From positions 28,147,150 to 28,211,149 of the forward strand of contig NC_134653.1 of assembly GCF_030463565.1 (NCBI RefSeq): a stretch of DNA of 64,000 nucleotides, written 5' to 3'. The position numbers were made by a program, and so were the translations under genes. The notes under the pieces were generated by a model. The model searched no databases and was not told the origin of the DNA. It saw only the letters and a list, made by a program, of their open reading frames with translations. The stretch comes from Pelecanus crispus (Eukaryota > Chordata > Aves > Pelecaniformes > Pelecanidae). Positions 10,085 through 20,753 of this stretch are shown here, one piece after another. Every line of letters begins with the position of its first letter. Position 1 is the first letter of the stretch.

Positions 10085-10265
10085 CCAAGGCTCCCACCTG
10101 GAGCAGCATCCCCGTCCCTGTTGCCATCCCTCCCCATTGCTGTTGGAGCTCCCCACTCCATCCTGTCCCCATGCCCAAACCTCTCCCCCTTGCCCTGCCT
10201 ATGTCCCCTGCACCCAGGCGTCACCTAAACAAACACTGCCACCAAGCTCATGCTGGCTCTGCGTA
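10085..10265 (+). pseudogene. Possible third IGLC remnant (3' UTR only)
   Basis: From about 10150 to 10262 the sequence resembles the 3' UTR end of the functional C gene: CCATCCTGTCCCC and ATGTCCCCTGCACCC, then ACAAACACTGCCACCAAGC with TGCTGGCTCT, in the same order and spacing as around 7450-7530. The poly(A) hexamer is degraded to AACAAA. CCAGCCCAAGG at 10081-10091 also resembles the first bases of the C exon, but no constant-domain codons follow. Eye-judged similarity only. Confidence 0.45.
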
Positions 10266-12329
10266 GACGGCCATGACTTCTTCACCCCGCCACCCCATTC
10301 GCAAGCTGGCATTGTCTCCACGTGCACTAAAATCAGCTTTTGCCAAGCAGCAGGGCTGTTTGCAGCGGCCATTTCACTCTCGCTGCCTGGCAACGCTGCA
10401 GCCCCTGGGGACGGTGGGGCACTTGAGGTGCACTGAGTGCCCCAGGCCTCAGCCAGCCTGTCTCCCTGCCCGCACACCACCAAAGGGGGTCATCCCAACT
10501 GGTGCAGGCAGGGGCTCAGCCCCCGCAGCACAGCCCCACTCTGACCCCCAGCAAAGCCTCACTCCTCACTGTGCCTGGGGCCACCCCAGGGTGCCCCACT
10601 CTGGGGCTGCTGGAGTTTCCCCAGCTGCACCAGGCATTTTGTCCTTGCCAGGGGACAGCTCGAGCCTTCCCCAGGCACCCCAAGCAGCTCCAGGAATGCA
10701 TGCCAGCCCTGTGGGGATGGGTGCCAGCCCTGTGGGGGCCATGGGCACTGTGCAGTCCTGGCAGGGCACAGACAGGAGGGCCAGGGGGGGACATGAGCAC
10801 TGGTCTGCCCCAGCCCTCCTTCCCTCCTGGTTTTTGGCAGGGAGCTGGCAGCAGAGCCTGGACCCCACCACAGGTGCCAAGAGGCACCTCATGCTCCAAA
10901 ACAACTTTATTGGCTTTATTCTGCTCCCCAGCTGGGCAAGGGAGACCCTGCCACAGCACAGACCCATGCCTGGGGCAAACCCCCTATCCATCACCCTGCA
11001 CAGGGGACTGCGCCAACAGAGGCAGTTCCAGTGTCCCTGCCCATGTGTGGGGTGACAGGCTTGTTGTTTTCCTAGGAAACGCCATCCCTCCATAGCAAAC
11101 CCATACCCAGGCTGGATCACAGCCCCCTGGGCTGCCACTGGCTCCAGGGAAGGAGCCAGCAGAGGGATGGATGCTCAGCCTGCATTGCAGCAGGGAAAGG
11201 GAGGAAGGGCGATGGAGACACCTGTCCTGATGTGTTTCAAGATGAGCTCCTTTAAGACACAGTTCCCTGGGCAGAGAGAGCCTGCAGCAGCAGAGTCGGC
11301 AGAGTTGGTCCTGGGGAGCTGCGGGGCTGCGGCAGGGGGTCTGGGAGGCGAGGGTCCCTGCAGCATGGCCGCACGCGCCCAACCTGGCTCATTGCTGGGG
11401 GACATGGACTCAGAGACGGCACCAGCTCTTTTGCCCCGGCATTGAGCCCCTTTCCACAGGCAAGCGAGGTTATTCCCCAGCAAACCCCATGCATCCTCAT
11501 CCCCGGACTCATGGTGCTGCCGGGGCTTTCACGGGGGAGAGCTGCTGCCCAGGTTTCTGCCAGCCAGAAATGCCCAGGGACTGAGACCTGTTGCCAGGAA
11601 GGATGCTTGCTTTTTTTCCACTGAAAAAGCTGAAGTCTCAGTAATTACTGATTCCGGTAGTTGGCAAATCACACCCTTAAGCAGTGGTTGAGGCTGGAGT
11701 GAAAGACAGGGTAACACAAGAGTCCCCATTCCAGCCATGCTGCCAGGTTTTACCCTGCTAAATGCCACATTTTGAGGGGGTGGCTGGTGGGGAGGGGGAC
11801 AGCAGGGCAATGCTTTTATGGGGCCTGAAATCCATCTCGACATCCCATGGGTAAAGGCTATCCATCGGTTACAGGACATCAGACTGAGCTTTTCATGGGT
11901 TCAGTTTGGGGCAGGTCCTGCTGGGCCACGAGCTGGGGTCTCGCTTTGGCTCAGGTCTGGGCAAGCAGAGCACAGGCATACCTCTCACTCCTGGGGCAGG
12001 ATATATCACTAATTATTGCTTAAACGATTTTGCTAAATTCTTTCTGTAAGCAACAACTGGCAAGGAAAAACCTGCTGAATTATAGATCAGTGGCCCTGGC
12101 CCTCCCCAGGGCCCCCATACGCCCCCACCGCCCACAGCATGGCAAATTTTCAGCCACCTTTTTACACATAATGAGTCCTTCAACAGGGCTAGAGAGCCGC
12201 TGTTGGGAATCACACTGGGATGTGGGGCCTGATCTAGCCCCCAGTGGGGAGGGAAGTGGTGCCTGGGAAGAAAAGGCACATCCCACTCCCACAGCCACCC
12301 TCAGTGGGATTTTCTGGTGAGCAAATGTG
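10266..12329. other. IGL-CA15 interval: no gene seen
   Basis: GC-rich, with short overlapping open frames on both strands and no recognisable protein motif, RNA gene or repeat. Confidence 0.5.
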
Positions 12330-12530
12330 CTCAGCGAAACCGAAACCTGCGCCTCTCCCCAGCTGCAGCTCTCAGTCTTGCTCTGCCGTCTCCGGTGCTG
12401 TAATTTTAAACAGTAATTTAATTTTTTGTTTTCCCGGCTCACCATTAATTTTAAATGGAGGGGGATCTAATTTAGTCAATGAGATGCTTCACGAAGGCTT
12501 TAATTAGCTGCAAATAGAGGCAGCGGGTCT
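12330..12530 (+). promoter_or_regulatory. Candidate B-cell regulatory element with tandem IRF site
   Basis: GAAACCGAAAC at 12336-12346 fits the ISRE/tandem IRF consensus GAAANNGAAA. It is followed by an abrupt AT-rich, homeobox-like stretch (12400-12515) with TAATTTAATTT, ATTAATTTTAAA and CTGCAAAT (7 of 8 to the octamer complement) inside otherwise GC-rich DNA. Position, 5 kb downstream of IGLC, suits a 3' enhancer. Function is inference. Confidence 0.4.
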
Positions 12531-13525
12531 CACGGCGGGGTCAGGGCTTGGCGGGAGCTGCGCTCCCAGGCTGAGGCTTGCAGGCGAGAGCTTAGCAAGG
12601 CCTTCAGGGGGGTTTAATAAACCCCGGTGTTTAGATTCTTTGGGCTTTGGAGGGGTCCCATAGCTGAGACCAGAGGGAGGTATGTAGGGATGCAGGTAGA
12701 GGGGTGTGGGGCCACGGGAGGTCTTGTAACTCTTGCCCCAAAACAACCTCACCCAGCTCCAGAGGGCAAAGCTCTGCTCCGGTCCCTAAACCCTGCCCTG
12801 GGGCAAGGGCAGCTCCTGCGCCCATGGCCTTGCACTTGGGGGTGGCCATGCCAGAACCCCTCCACAGAGGCCACCTCTGGCCAGGTTTGTGCCTCTAAAA
12901 CCAGCCCTGGTTTGCTTTTTTTTATTGCATATTATTTGGTGATTTCCCCAGGCCATAGCGAGCCCCAGCATCTCGTGCTAGGAGGATTTGGGGTCTCCCT
13001 TTGTGGGGACGTGGCAGGAGCAGAGTGAGTGCACCTGGGGGCTGATGAAACACCTCGTCTGGAGAGACATGGGCGACGTGGCGCAGCCGGAGGGGCCGGG
13101 GGGTCCCGCCCGCCCTCCCCACCGCAGCTGCAGCCACCCAAACAGCCACCATTCTTGGAGGTAGCAGGGCTGAAACTCGAAAGCAAGAGCTGGGGATGAA
13201 AATAGCCCCAGCTCAGGCTGGGGAGAGCGGGGCAGAGCCAGACCTCACTGGGGTGGCCGTAGGAGGACGTCACGAGTCCCCCTGATTTGGCTCTGCGGCT
13301 GTGCCAAGCTCAGGTGACGCCCAACAGCCTCTGCCCTGCCTGAGCCGGGGGGTGCAGGCCCTGAGCACCCAGAGTGGGCGCTGGTGGCTCCTGCACCCCG
13401 TCCCAACATCCCCCCACTCACGTAGCCACCTCCTCCGAAGGGTCTGGGGTAAGGCTGTGCAGAGCCCAGGCTGTGCCACGCCAGCCCTGGCCCCCCCCGG
13501 CCCCCCCAGCCGGCACCGCCGTGCA

Positions 13526-13640
13526 GCTGTGCGGCTGCGGGGCATCCCCCAGCTAAATTTACTCCTCACTCACCACAATCTCCAATCAGAAACTCAAAGG
13601 GGGGGGCCAAAAAAAGGAAGCGAAACCATCTCCAGTGGGT
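13526..13640 (+). promoter_or_regulatory. Candidate IGL 3' enhancer: PU.1/IRF composite element
   Basis: AAAAAGGAAGCGAAACC (13611-13627) contains GGAAGCGAAA, a match to the Ets-IRF composite consensus GGAANNGAAA. It differs by one base, as I recall, from the lambda-B site of the mouse lambda enhancers. CTAAATTTAC at 13553-13562 matches the MEF2 consensus at 9 of 10 bases, like the lambda-A site that accompanies lambda-B in mouse. An E-box CAGCTG lies nearby at about 13524. The cluster is 6.3 kb downstream of IGLC. Confidence 0.5.
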
Positions 13641-14024
13641 GCTGACGTGTGAAGGCGAGCGGGTGCCACGCAGACGAGCCCCAAGTTGTCTCAGCACCAA
13701 GATGGTTGCTGGCTCTTTGCTGTGGTGAGCTTTGCTCCTGCCTCTCTGTCACCTCGTGGGGCCGTCAGCCACTGAAGCAGGGGGGACAGGTTTTGGGGCA
13801 GCCTGAAGCTGCCAAAAATTGGCAGGGTCGGTGGGTGGGGGGGGACCAGGGGCCCACTGGGGGCTGGTGCCGGGGCTGGCGGGGCTGGGTGCCTGTGCCA
13901 GGGTGCAAGTACCCAGCCCGGCGTCACCCCTCCTGACTCCTGGAGGGTCGCTGGCAGGGCCCTGCCCAGGGGGGTCTCACCCAGCAGAGTGGTCCCTGCC
14001 CCAGTGTGGGGTGTCCCAGCTGCT

Positions 14025-14126
14025 GCACATGCACATGCATGCACACGCATGCACACACTTGCCAATGTGTGCACACAAACTTGCATGCACACAGTTGCAT
14101 ATGCATGCACACACACACACACTCCT
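14025..14126 (+). repeat. TGCACA/CACACA simple repeat
   Basis: Interrupted GCACATGCAC, GCATGCACAC and CACACACA units over about 100 bases. No gene seen between 12531 and 14500 otherwise, apart from the candidate enhancer. Confidence 0.8.
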
Positions 14127-14519
14127 GCACACCTCCCCGTGATCCCAGAACATCCAGGCCCCCCAGTTGGGCACTGCTGACTCCACACACATGGGGTTCA
14201 AGGCCAGGGGACATCCCAGGGACCAGGGAACAACAGGGACCAGGGATATCCTGGGGACATGAGGATATGCTGGTGCTGATACTGCTCAGCTCGTGGCCTT
14301 GTCCCCCTGTACCACGGCCACAGGAGGACCAGCCTGGGGCCTCCTGCTACCACCCCACTGCTGGGTCACTCCAAATCCTCTCTCATTAACTGAATTAAAA
14401 CAATCAGTCTCTTCCTCCTGCCAGGCAGCCCCTTAGGTGGGCTCGTCCATCAGTCTGACCTGCCATGAGATGCATGGGGCAGCCTCCAGAATCCCACAAT
14501 ATGGGGCAGATTTCCCTGA

Positions 14520-15060
14520 ATTTGGGAAATAAAATAGAGCTTTTGACTGAATAAAATGTGGGTTATAAATTATAAAGTACAGGTTATGAATTATAAAATA
14601 CTATGAAACAACCCCTCAGGCAGCCCTGACCCAGCTGGGTACAGCCACAGAGCCCAAAGCTGAGCTTTATCACCCTGCAACTGAAAGGGAATTAAATGAA
14701 ATAAATAAATGTTTGAGGCTGGCGTGGTCAAAAACACGACCTGAGCAATCAAGCCCACTTGTGAAGAAGAGAGCATTTGCATAGTTCTGTCAAAACAGCA
14801 ACCGCCGGGGCATGCAGCTGGCAGCCGGCAGGAAGGCACCGGGAGGGTTGGCCAGACCCCTCGCTGGGGTTTTTATTTATATGTGTATTAAACCCTAGCC
14901 ACAGCCTGGGGAGAGGTAAACAGCCCCAAAGATAAATGCTCAGGCTTGCAAACAGGTTGTAAACAAGCTGAACCAACTCAGAAATAAACACCTTTCAGCT
15001 GCTTCAAAATATTTATCATCTCAAGTTTAGCATGATAATAAAATAAACCTCCCAGCGGAG
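14520..15060 (+). promoter_or_regulatory. AT-rich island with a perfect octamer
   Basis: ATTTGCAT at 14775-14782 is the exact Oct1/Oct2/OCA-B octamer that marks immunoglobulin promoters and enhancers. It sits in an AT-rich stretch (many AATAAA, ATTTAT and TTATAAA runs) within GC-rich surroundings. A single octamer is weak evidence; location downstream of IGLC is what makes it notable. Confidence 0.3.
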
Positions 15061-16779
15061 CTTCAGCCCTGGTCTGGGGACCAAGCAAACCTTTGTTTTC
15101 TGCTCATATTCGGTGTAAACAGCCACGTCTCCCCAGGCAGGTGTGCTGATAGAGAGGTTTGATCACAGGGCTGGTACTACCCATCTGGAGAAATATGGTC
15201 ATTAAGTTTCAGCCCTTGTTAGGACTCCCAAGATGGGGGTTTTTTAGCTTAATGGTAAGAAATTTCTAGGTAGGGAACACTGGTGGCAGGCTGACAGCAA
15301 GGCAGTGGCAGTGGTGGCTGACGGGTGCGATGGAGGTGGCTGCTGCGATCCTGGCCAGGCCCTCGGGAGGGAACAGAAGCGTTTGACTCAGCCAGTTAGG
15401 GAGGACTTTAAGCCAAATTTGGTTTTCTCCCCCTCCACAGCCTGCCCGGGTGAGCGGTGCCAGTGCCACAGCTTTTGCTGCCAGCATGGGGGGGACCGGA
15501 GGGGAAGGTGGGGTGCACCCTGGGGCTGGATTCTGCACCCTAGCCAGTGCCACCCTCACCGCCAGCCTCCCCACCCTGAGCAAATGACGCTGGCCCCAGC
15601 TGCAGCACAGGCCCAGCCCTTTCCCCTTCTTCTGCAGCCATGGCGGGGGAAGAACATCAGGTTCAAGCATTTCAGCCATGTTTTGGGCACTTACGGCCGG
15701 GCACCCCAAGCTGGCTGTGGGCAGGGGATGCCGACACGCATCGCCGGCCTCCCGGCTGAGCTGGTGCTCTCCCCAGGCAGGTGTGCCAACCGCAGCCCCG
15801 CTGCTCGGGAACAGCCTTTGCTAAAATTATAGCCTGGCCGAAAACAAGAGCCTGCTTCGGCCAAACACCAGCTGGGAGACAGGAATAGCCCCGGCCCCGG
15901 CACGCACCGCTTCCTCGGCACAAACTTTCCAGCACGTGGCACCCAGAGCATCACTGCCCGGCTGTGCCACAGGCAGGGCTGGAGGCGGGAAAAGCCATTT
16001 TTCAGCCCCATTTCAGCAATGGTTCTTGGGTGTGTGGGGGTTCCAGGTCCTTTTCCTGGGCAGCCAGGTCAGCCCAGCATTCCCAGCATGAGGTACAGCA
16101 CCTCCCCAGATTCGGGGTCCCAGCAGGCCACATGGTGTGTGCTGAGCCCTCAGGGTGGTTTTGCTGTCCGGCTGTACAGAGGGCCCCAGCTGCCAGACCC
16201 TGCCTGGTGCCACTACCGTCCTCTGCCAGGGGCACTGTGGCCGGCTGGGATGGGTTCCCCAGGGGATGGGGACCCTGAGCACAGGGGTATCAGCTCCCAG
16301 GGCTCCTGCCAGGCATTTCAGGCCCCTGCTGCTCTTGGAGAGCCACAGCCTTGTGCCCTTGATGGACCCCCTGGGCAGGCAACATCTGGCCCCACTGCTC
16401 CGGTGCCCCTCACAGCCTGGCCTGGTGCTGGAGTGGACTGGTGGACTGCAGGCATTTGGGGCTCACTGTGGCTGAGCAGGTCCCACCATGCTCTGCAGCT
16501 GAAATCGCCACTCATGCCTGCTGGGCCTGTGGCCACCCTGGGCTGGACCGGGCACATTTGTGGGGTGGCCTGTGGGTGCAAGGGTGCACCCGCAGCCTGT
16601 GGGTGCAAGGAGCTGGGGCTAGGCCGTGCAGCAGGGCAGGGGGGACTGGGGCACAGGGGGAATGTTGGGACACGAAGGGACACGGGGGCACAGACAGCAT
16701 GGAGGACACAGGGGAAACATGGAGGAGGACGGGGGGCACAGTGGGAAACAGGGGGACATGATGGGATGCGGGAAGAAAC
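15061..16779. other. IGL-CA15 interval: no gene seen
   Basis: GC-rich sequence, no recognised coding, RNA or repeat feature. Confidence 0.5.
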
Positions 16780-18140
16780 AGAGAGCTCAGTGGAGGAGGT
16801 AGAGTGGGGGCACGGGGGCCGGGGAGAATGGGGGCCAGGGAGCACGGGGGCACAGGGGCCAGGGAGCATGGGGGACAGGGAGCACGGGGAGCACAGGGGC
16901 CAGGGAGCACGGGGGACAGGGAACACAGGGAGCATGGGGGCCAGGGGGCACGGGGAGCACGGGGGACAGGGGGCACGGGGAGCACAGGGGCCAGGGAGCA
17001 CGGGGGACAGGGAACACAGGGAGCATGGGGGCCAGGGGGCACGGGGGCCAGGGAGCACAGGGAGCACGGGGAACAGGGGGACAGGGGGACAGGGGGCACG
17101 GGGGCACAGGGACCAGGGAGCACGGGGGCCAGGGGGCACGGGGGCCAGGGGGCACGGGGAGCACGGGGGCCAGGGGGCACGGGGGCCAGGGGGCACAGGG
17201 GACACGGAACACAGGGAGCATGGGGGCCAGGGGGCACGGGGGCCAGGGAGCACAGGGAGCACAGGGGCCCGGGGGCACGGGGGACAGGGAGCACAGGGAG
17301 CACGGGGGCCCGGGGGCACGGGGGACAGGGAGCACAGGGAGCACAGGGGACAGGGGGACAGGGGGACAGGGGGCACGTGGGCACAGGGACCAGGGAGCAC
17401 GGGGGCCAGGGGGCACGGGGGCCAGGGGGCACGGGGAGCACGGGGGCCAGGGGGCACGGGGGACAGGGAACACAGGGAGCATGGGGGCCAGGGGGCACGG
17501 GGGCCAGGGAGCACAGGGAGCACAGGGGCCCGGGGGCACGGGGGACAGGGAGCACAGGGAGCACGGGGGCCCGGGGGCCCAGGGGACAGGGAGCACAGGG
17601 AGCACGGGGGACAGGGGGCCTGGGGAGCACGGGGAGCACGGGGGACAGAGGTCCAGGGGGCACGGGGGCACAGGGACCAGGGAGCACGGGGGCCAGGGGG
17701 CACGGGGGCCAGGGAGCACGGGGAGCACGGGGGCCAGGGGACACGGGGGCACAGGGGCCAGGGAGCACGGGGGACAGGGGGCACAGGGGACAGGGAGCAC
17801 GGGGAGCACGGGGGACAGGGGGCACAGGGGACAGGGAGCACGGGGAGCACGGGGGACGGGGGCACAGGGGACAGGGAGCACAGGGAGCCCGGGGGACAGG
17901 GGGCACAGGGGACAGGGAGCACGGGGAGCACGGGGGACGGGGGCACAGGGGACAGGGAGCACGGGGGACAGGGGCACAGGGGACAGGGAGCACGGGGAGC
18001 ACGGGGGACAGGGGGCACAGGGGACAGGGAGCACGGGGAGCACGGGGGACGGGGGCACAGGGGACGGGGAGCACGGGGAGCCCGGGGGACAGGGGGCACA
18101 GGGGACAGGGAGCACGGGGGACAGGGGGCACGGGTGGCGG
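16780..18140 (+). repeat. G-rich minisatellite, about 1.35 kb
   Basis: An array built from short G-run units (GGGGCACAGG, GGGGACAGGG, GGGAGCACGG, GGGGGCCAGG), with a clear 40-41 base higher-order period in the right third (for example, CAGGGAGCAC recurs at 17791, 17832 and 17872). Cytosines are sparse on the plus strand, and AGCA (a WGCW motif) recurs dozens of times. All six frames are open over long distances because the units contain almost no T, producing false Gly-rich and Pro-rich proteins. Confidence 0.95.
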
Positions 18141-18187
18141 TGGCGCGCGGGACGGGGCTGCCCGGTGCCCGCACAGCCAGGAGGCGG

Positions 18188-18263
18188 GCGCCCCCTGGCG
18201 GCCTCCGCAGCGCTCCGGCAGCTGCGCCCTGCCAGGCTCCGCTGCCCCGGCGCCCCCTGGCGG
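18188..18263 (-). promoter_or_regulatory. Pair of CTCF-like motifs
   Basis: GCGCCCCCTGGCGG occurs at 18188-18201 and again at 18250-18263. Its complement CCGCCAGGGGGCGC fits the core CTCF consensus (CCRCNAGGGGGCGC type) closely. Both copies have the same orientation, 62 bases apart, inside a CpG-rich patch of about 18140-18500. Confidence 0.65.
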
Positions 18264-18357
18264 CCCCTGTGCCCCGTGGCGGCGGAGCGGCGCCGGGCCC
18301 GGCCCGGCCGGGACACGGGAGGGGGCTGCGGGGGAACACGGGTGGCGACACGGGGGC

Positions 18358-18373
18358 GGGGGGGGGGGGGGGG
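18358..18373 (+). repeat. Homopolymer G run
   Basis: Sixteen consecutive G in the CpG-rich patch beside the minisatellite; potential G-quadruplex and sequencing-error hotspot. Confidence 0.9.
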
Positions 18374-18649
18374 CACGGCTAGCCTGAGGTCCCCGAGTCG
18401 GTGGCTGCCCGCGGGCACACGGGCCGAGCGTGGCCCCACGCCTGAGGTCTCTCCCCGGCCTGACGCCCCGCACGGCGGCGGCAGGTGGCCGGGGCCGTGA
18501 CCCGGCTGACGAGGCCTTAAGGAAAGGGCCGCACACGGCCCTGAGCGAGGCTGCCGCTTCCAGCCGGCGCCAGCCGGAGCCTGGCGGGAATCACCGCGCT
18601 GGGCCATGGCCGCCACCACGCCGGCGGCAGGCGGCTGCGGCAGCCCGTG

Positions 18650-18958
18650 CTCAGTGTCCGAGAGGAAATGGGCTCTAGCTGCGCCAGGGGAGGTTTAGGC
18701 TGGAAATTAGGAGAAATTTCTTCACGCAAAGGGTAGTCAAGCGTTGGAACAGGCTGCCCAGAGAGGTGGTGGAGTCACCATCCCTGGAAGCGTTCAAAAA
18801 ACGGGTAGATGTGGCACTTTGGGACATGGTTTAGTCTAGTCTACCCTTGATTGGTTTAGTGTGGACTTGGTAGTGTAGGTTAATGGTTGGACAGGATGAT
18901 CTTAAAGGTCTTTTCCAACCTAAACGATTCTATGATTCTATTCTATGATTCTATGATT
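18650..18958 (+). mobile_element. CR1 LINE 3' end
   Basis: Plus-strand CR1 tail. It shows the C-terminal coding remnant (GCTGCCCAGAGAGGTGGTGG region) and then the conserved 3' UTR ending in tandem ATTCTATG units. Heavily 5'-truncated. Confidence 0.93.
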
Positions 18959-19556
18959 CCTGCGTCTGCTGCACGCCCAGCGGCACCCGGCACCCCAGGG
19001 CACGAGCACCAGCTCTGCCCTCCCCTCTCCGCACTAGGGCGGCTGCTCCAAGACCCCCAGACCTGAGCTCTGGGGCGGGTGTACAGAGCCCCAGCACCTG
19101 CAGGTGGGGCTCATCCCCAGCACCCCGGCGTGGGGATCACAGGGTCTTCCGCTGGGGCCCTTCACCCCTGGAGTTGCCTCTTCCCTGCTGTGGGCTTCAG
19201 AGGGAGCCCAAGCCTCGCGCCAGGAGGATGCTCAGGCCCCCTGCACCCATGGGTGCCACAGCCGCCCCTTGGGCTGGAGACCTGCACTGGCAGCAGTTTC
19301 CCCCCAGAAATGATGAAAACCTCAACCTGCCACACTCTGCTCCCAGATAACAACCTGTGCTCTTACACCCATAATTCAGGAGGAGACGGGAACACGCCTC
19401 GAGCTTCAGCACATTAATTATGAACCACCCCATTCTCCCGGGCCCTGGCTCTGCCCCTGCCCTATCAGGCAACGCAGGAGCAGCGCTGGCAGCTGCAGCT
19501 ATTTTTGCCAGCGTAACATTAGCTCCCTGGAAAGAGCCATCGGTTCCCTGCATCCT
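18959..19556. other. No feature seen
   Basis: GC-rich DNA between the CR1 tail and the LTR; nothing recognised. Confidence 0.5.
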
Positions 19557-20141
19557 TGTCCTGGTTTCAGCTGGGATAGAGTTAATTTTCTTCCTAGTAG
19601 CTGGCATAGTGTTGTGTTTTGGATTTAGCATGAGAATAATGTGATAACACACTGATGTTTTAGTTGTTGCTAAGCAGTGTTTATACTAAGTCAAGGACTT
19701 TTCAGCTTCCCATGCTCTGCCAGCAAGGAGGTGCACAAGAATCTGGGAGGGAGCAAAGCCAGGAGAGCTGACCCGAACTGGCCAAAGGGCTATTCCATAC
19801 CATATGACATCATGTTCAGTATATACACTGGGCGGGGGGTTGGCTGGGGAGCAGTGATTGCGGCTCAGGGGCTGGCTGGGCATTGCTCAGCAGGTGGTGA
19901 GTGGTTGCATCATTTGTTTTTGCTGGGTTTTGTTCCTCTCTTTCTTTTTTGTTGTTTACCTTTTCATTACAATTTTTTATTATTGTTGTTGTTATTTTCT
20001 TTCAATTATTAAACTGTTCTTATCTCAACCCACGAGTTTTCTTACTTTTGCCCTTCTGATTCTCTCCCCCATCCCACCTGGGGGGAGGCTGAGCAAGTGG
20101 CTGTGTGGTGCTTGGCTGCCGACTGGGGTTAAACCACAACA
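19557..20141 (+). mobile_element. Solo LTR of an avian endogenous retrovirus
   Basis: A 585-base block that begins TGTCCTGGTTTCAGC and ends AAACCACAACA, i.e. with the TG...CA ends of an LTR. I recognise it as the LTR of a widespread bird retrovirus family. Flanking 5-mers are ATCCT (left) and GTCCT (right), a 5-base target-site duplication with one transition, which suggests an ERVL-like element. An ATTAAA lies near 20007. No gag, pol or env sequence is beside it, so it is a recombined solo LTR. Confidence 0.85.
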
Positions 20142-20496
20142 GTCCTGCCCCAGGACACTGAGGGGGTCCTGTGTCCCCGAGGACAGCCCCATCCCTCCGT
20201 CAGCCAGCCCTGACCCTGAGGAAAGCAGGGCAGCGTCTGCAAGTACAGGGTCTGCAAGGACCCTGAGCCACCCACAGGGCCAGGATTTGGCCCTGAGGAT
20301 TTATTGCTCAGGGATGAGAGGGGGAGTCTCATACCCACCTGCAGAGCCCTACACAGGGTCAGCGTCCCCGAGTGCCACCCAGACACCATCCCCCAGCTCC
20401 CTCCCCTCCCCCATGCCAAGCACCCCACCTCAGCAACACCGAAGGGACACAGAGCCAAAGAGGCAGCGACCCACAGCCACCGGCGAGGACCTCGAC

Positions 20497-20502
20497 TTTA
20501 TT
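20497..20502 (-). terminator. Probable CA15 poly(A) signal
   Basis: TTTATT on the plus strand, i.e. AATAAA on the minus strand, 251 bases beyond the CA15 stop codon and followed by a G/T-rich stretch. A second AATAAA at 20301-20306 is an alternative. 20503-20753 would be the 3' UTR. Confidence 0.6.
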
Positions 20503-20753
20503 CCAGCACCTCCAGCATCCCCTCCTGGTGACTCCCACCACCTGGCTACAGGGGCATCACAGGGAGGCTCCGGACTTGTGGAGATTCACCTCTGCAGACA
20601 TCCAGGTTTGCAAAATCTTTGCCCAGCTGAGGTCTCAATGTGCTTTTTTGTTATTTTTTTCCCATTTACCCATGAACCAGATGTGTTGCTGCCCTGTCAC
20701 CATTGCAGCAGGGTGATGCTCGTGTGAAGACTGGTGAAAGGCTGGGCCAGACC

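Noticed and set aside
16019-18619. Very long Gly-rich (up to 787 codons) and Pro-rich (up to 677 codons) open frames, collagen-like
   Set aside because: They run through the minisatellite on both strands and in several frames at once. The repeat units lack T, so stops cannot occur. No splice structure or true GXY register.
19858-20727. 289-codon frame starting in the LTR
   Set aside because: Crosses the LTR boundary into the CA15 3' UTR on the opposite strand; no retroviral or cellular protein motif.
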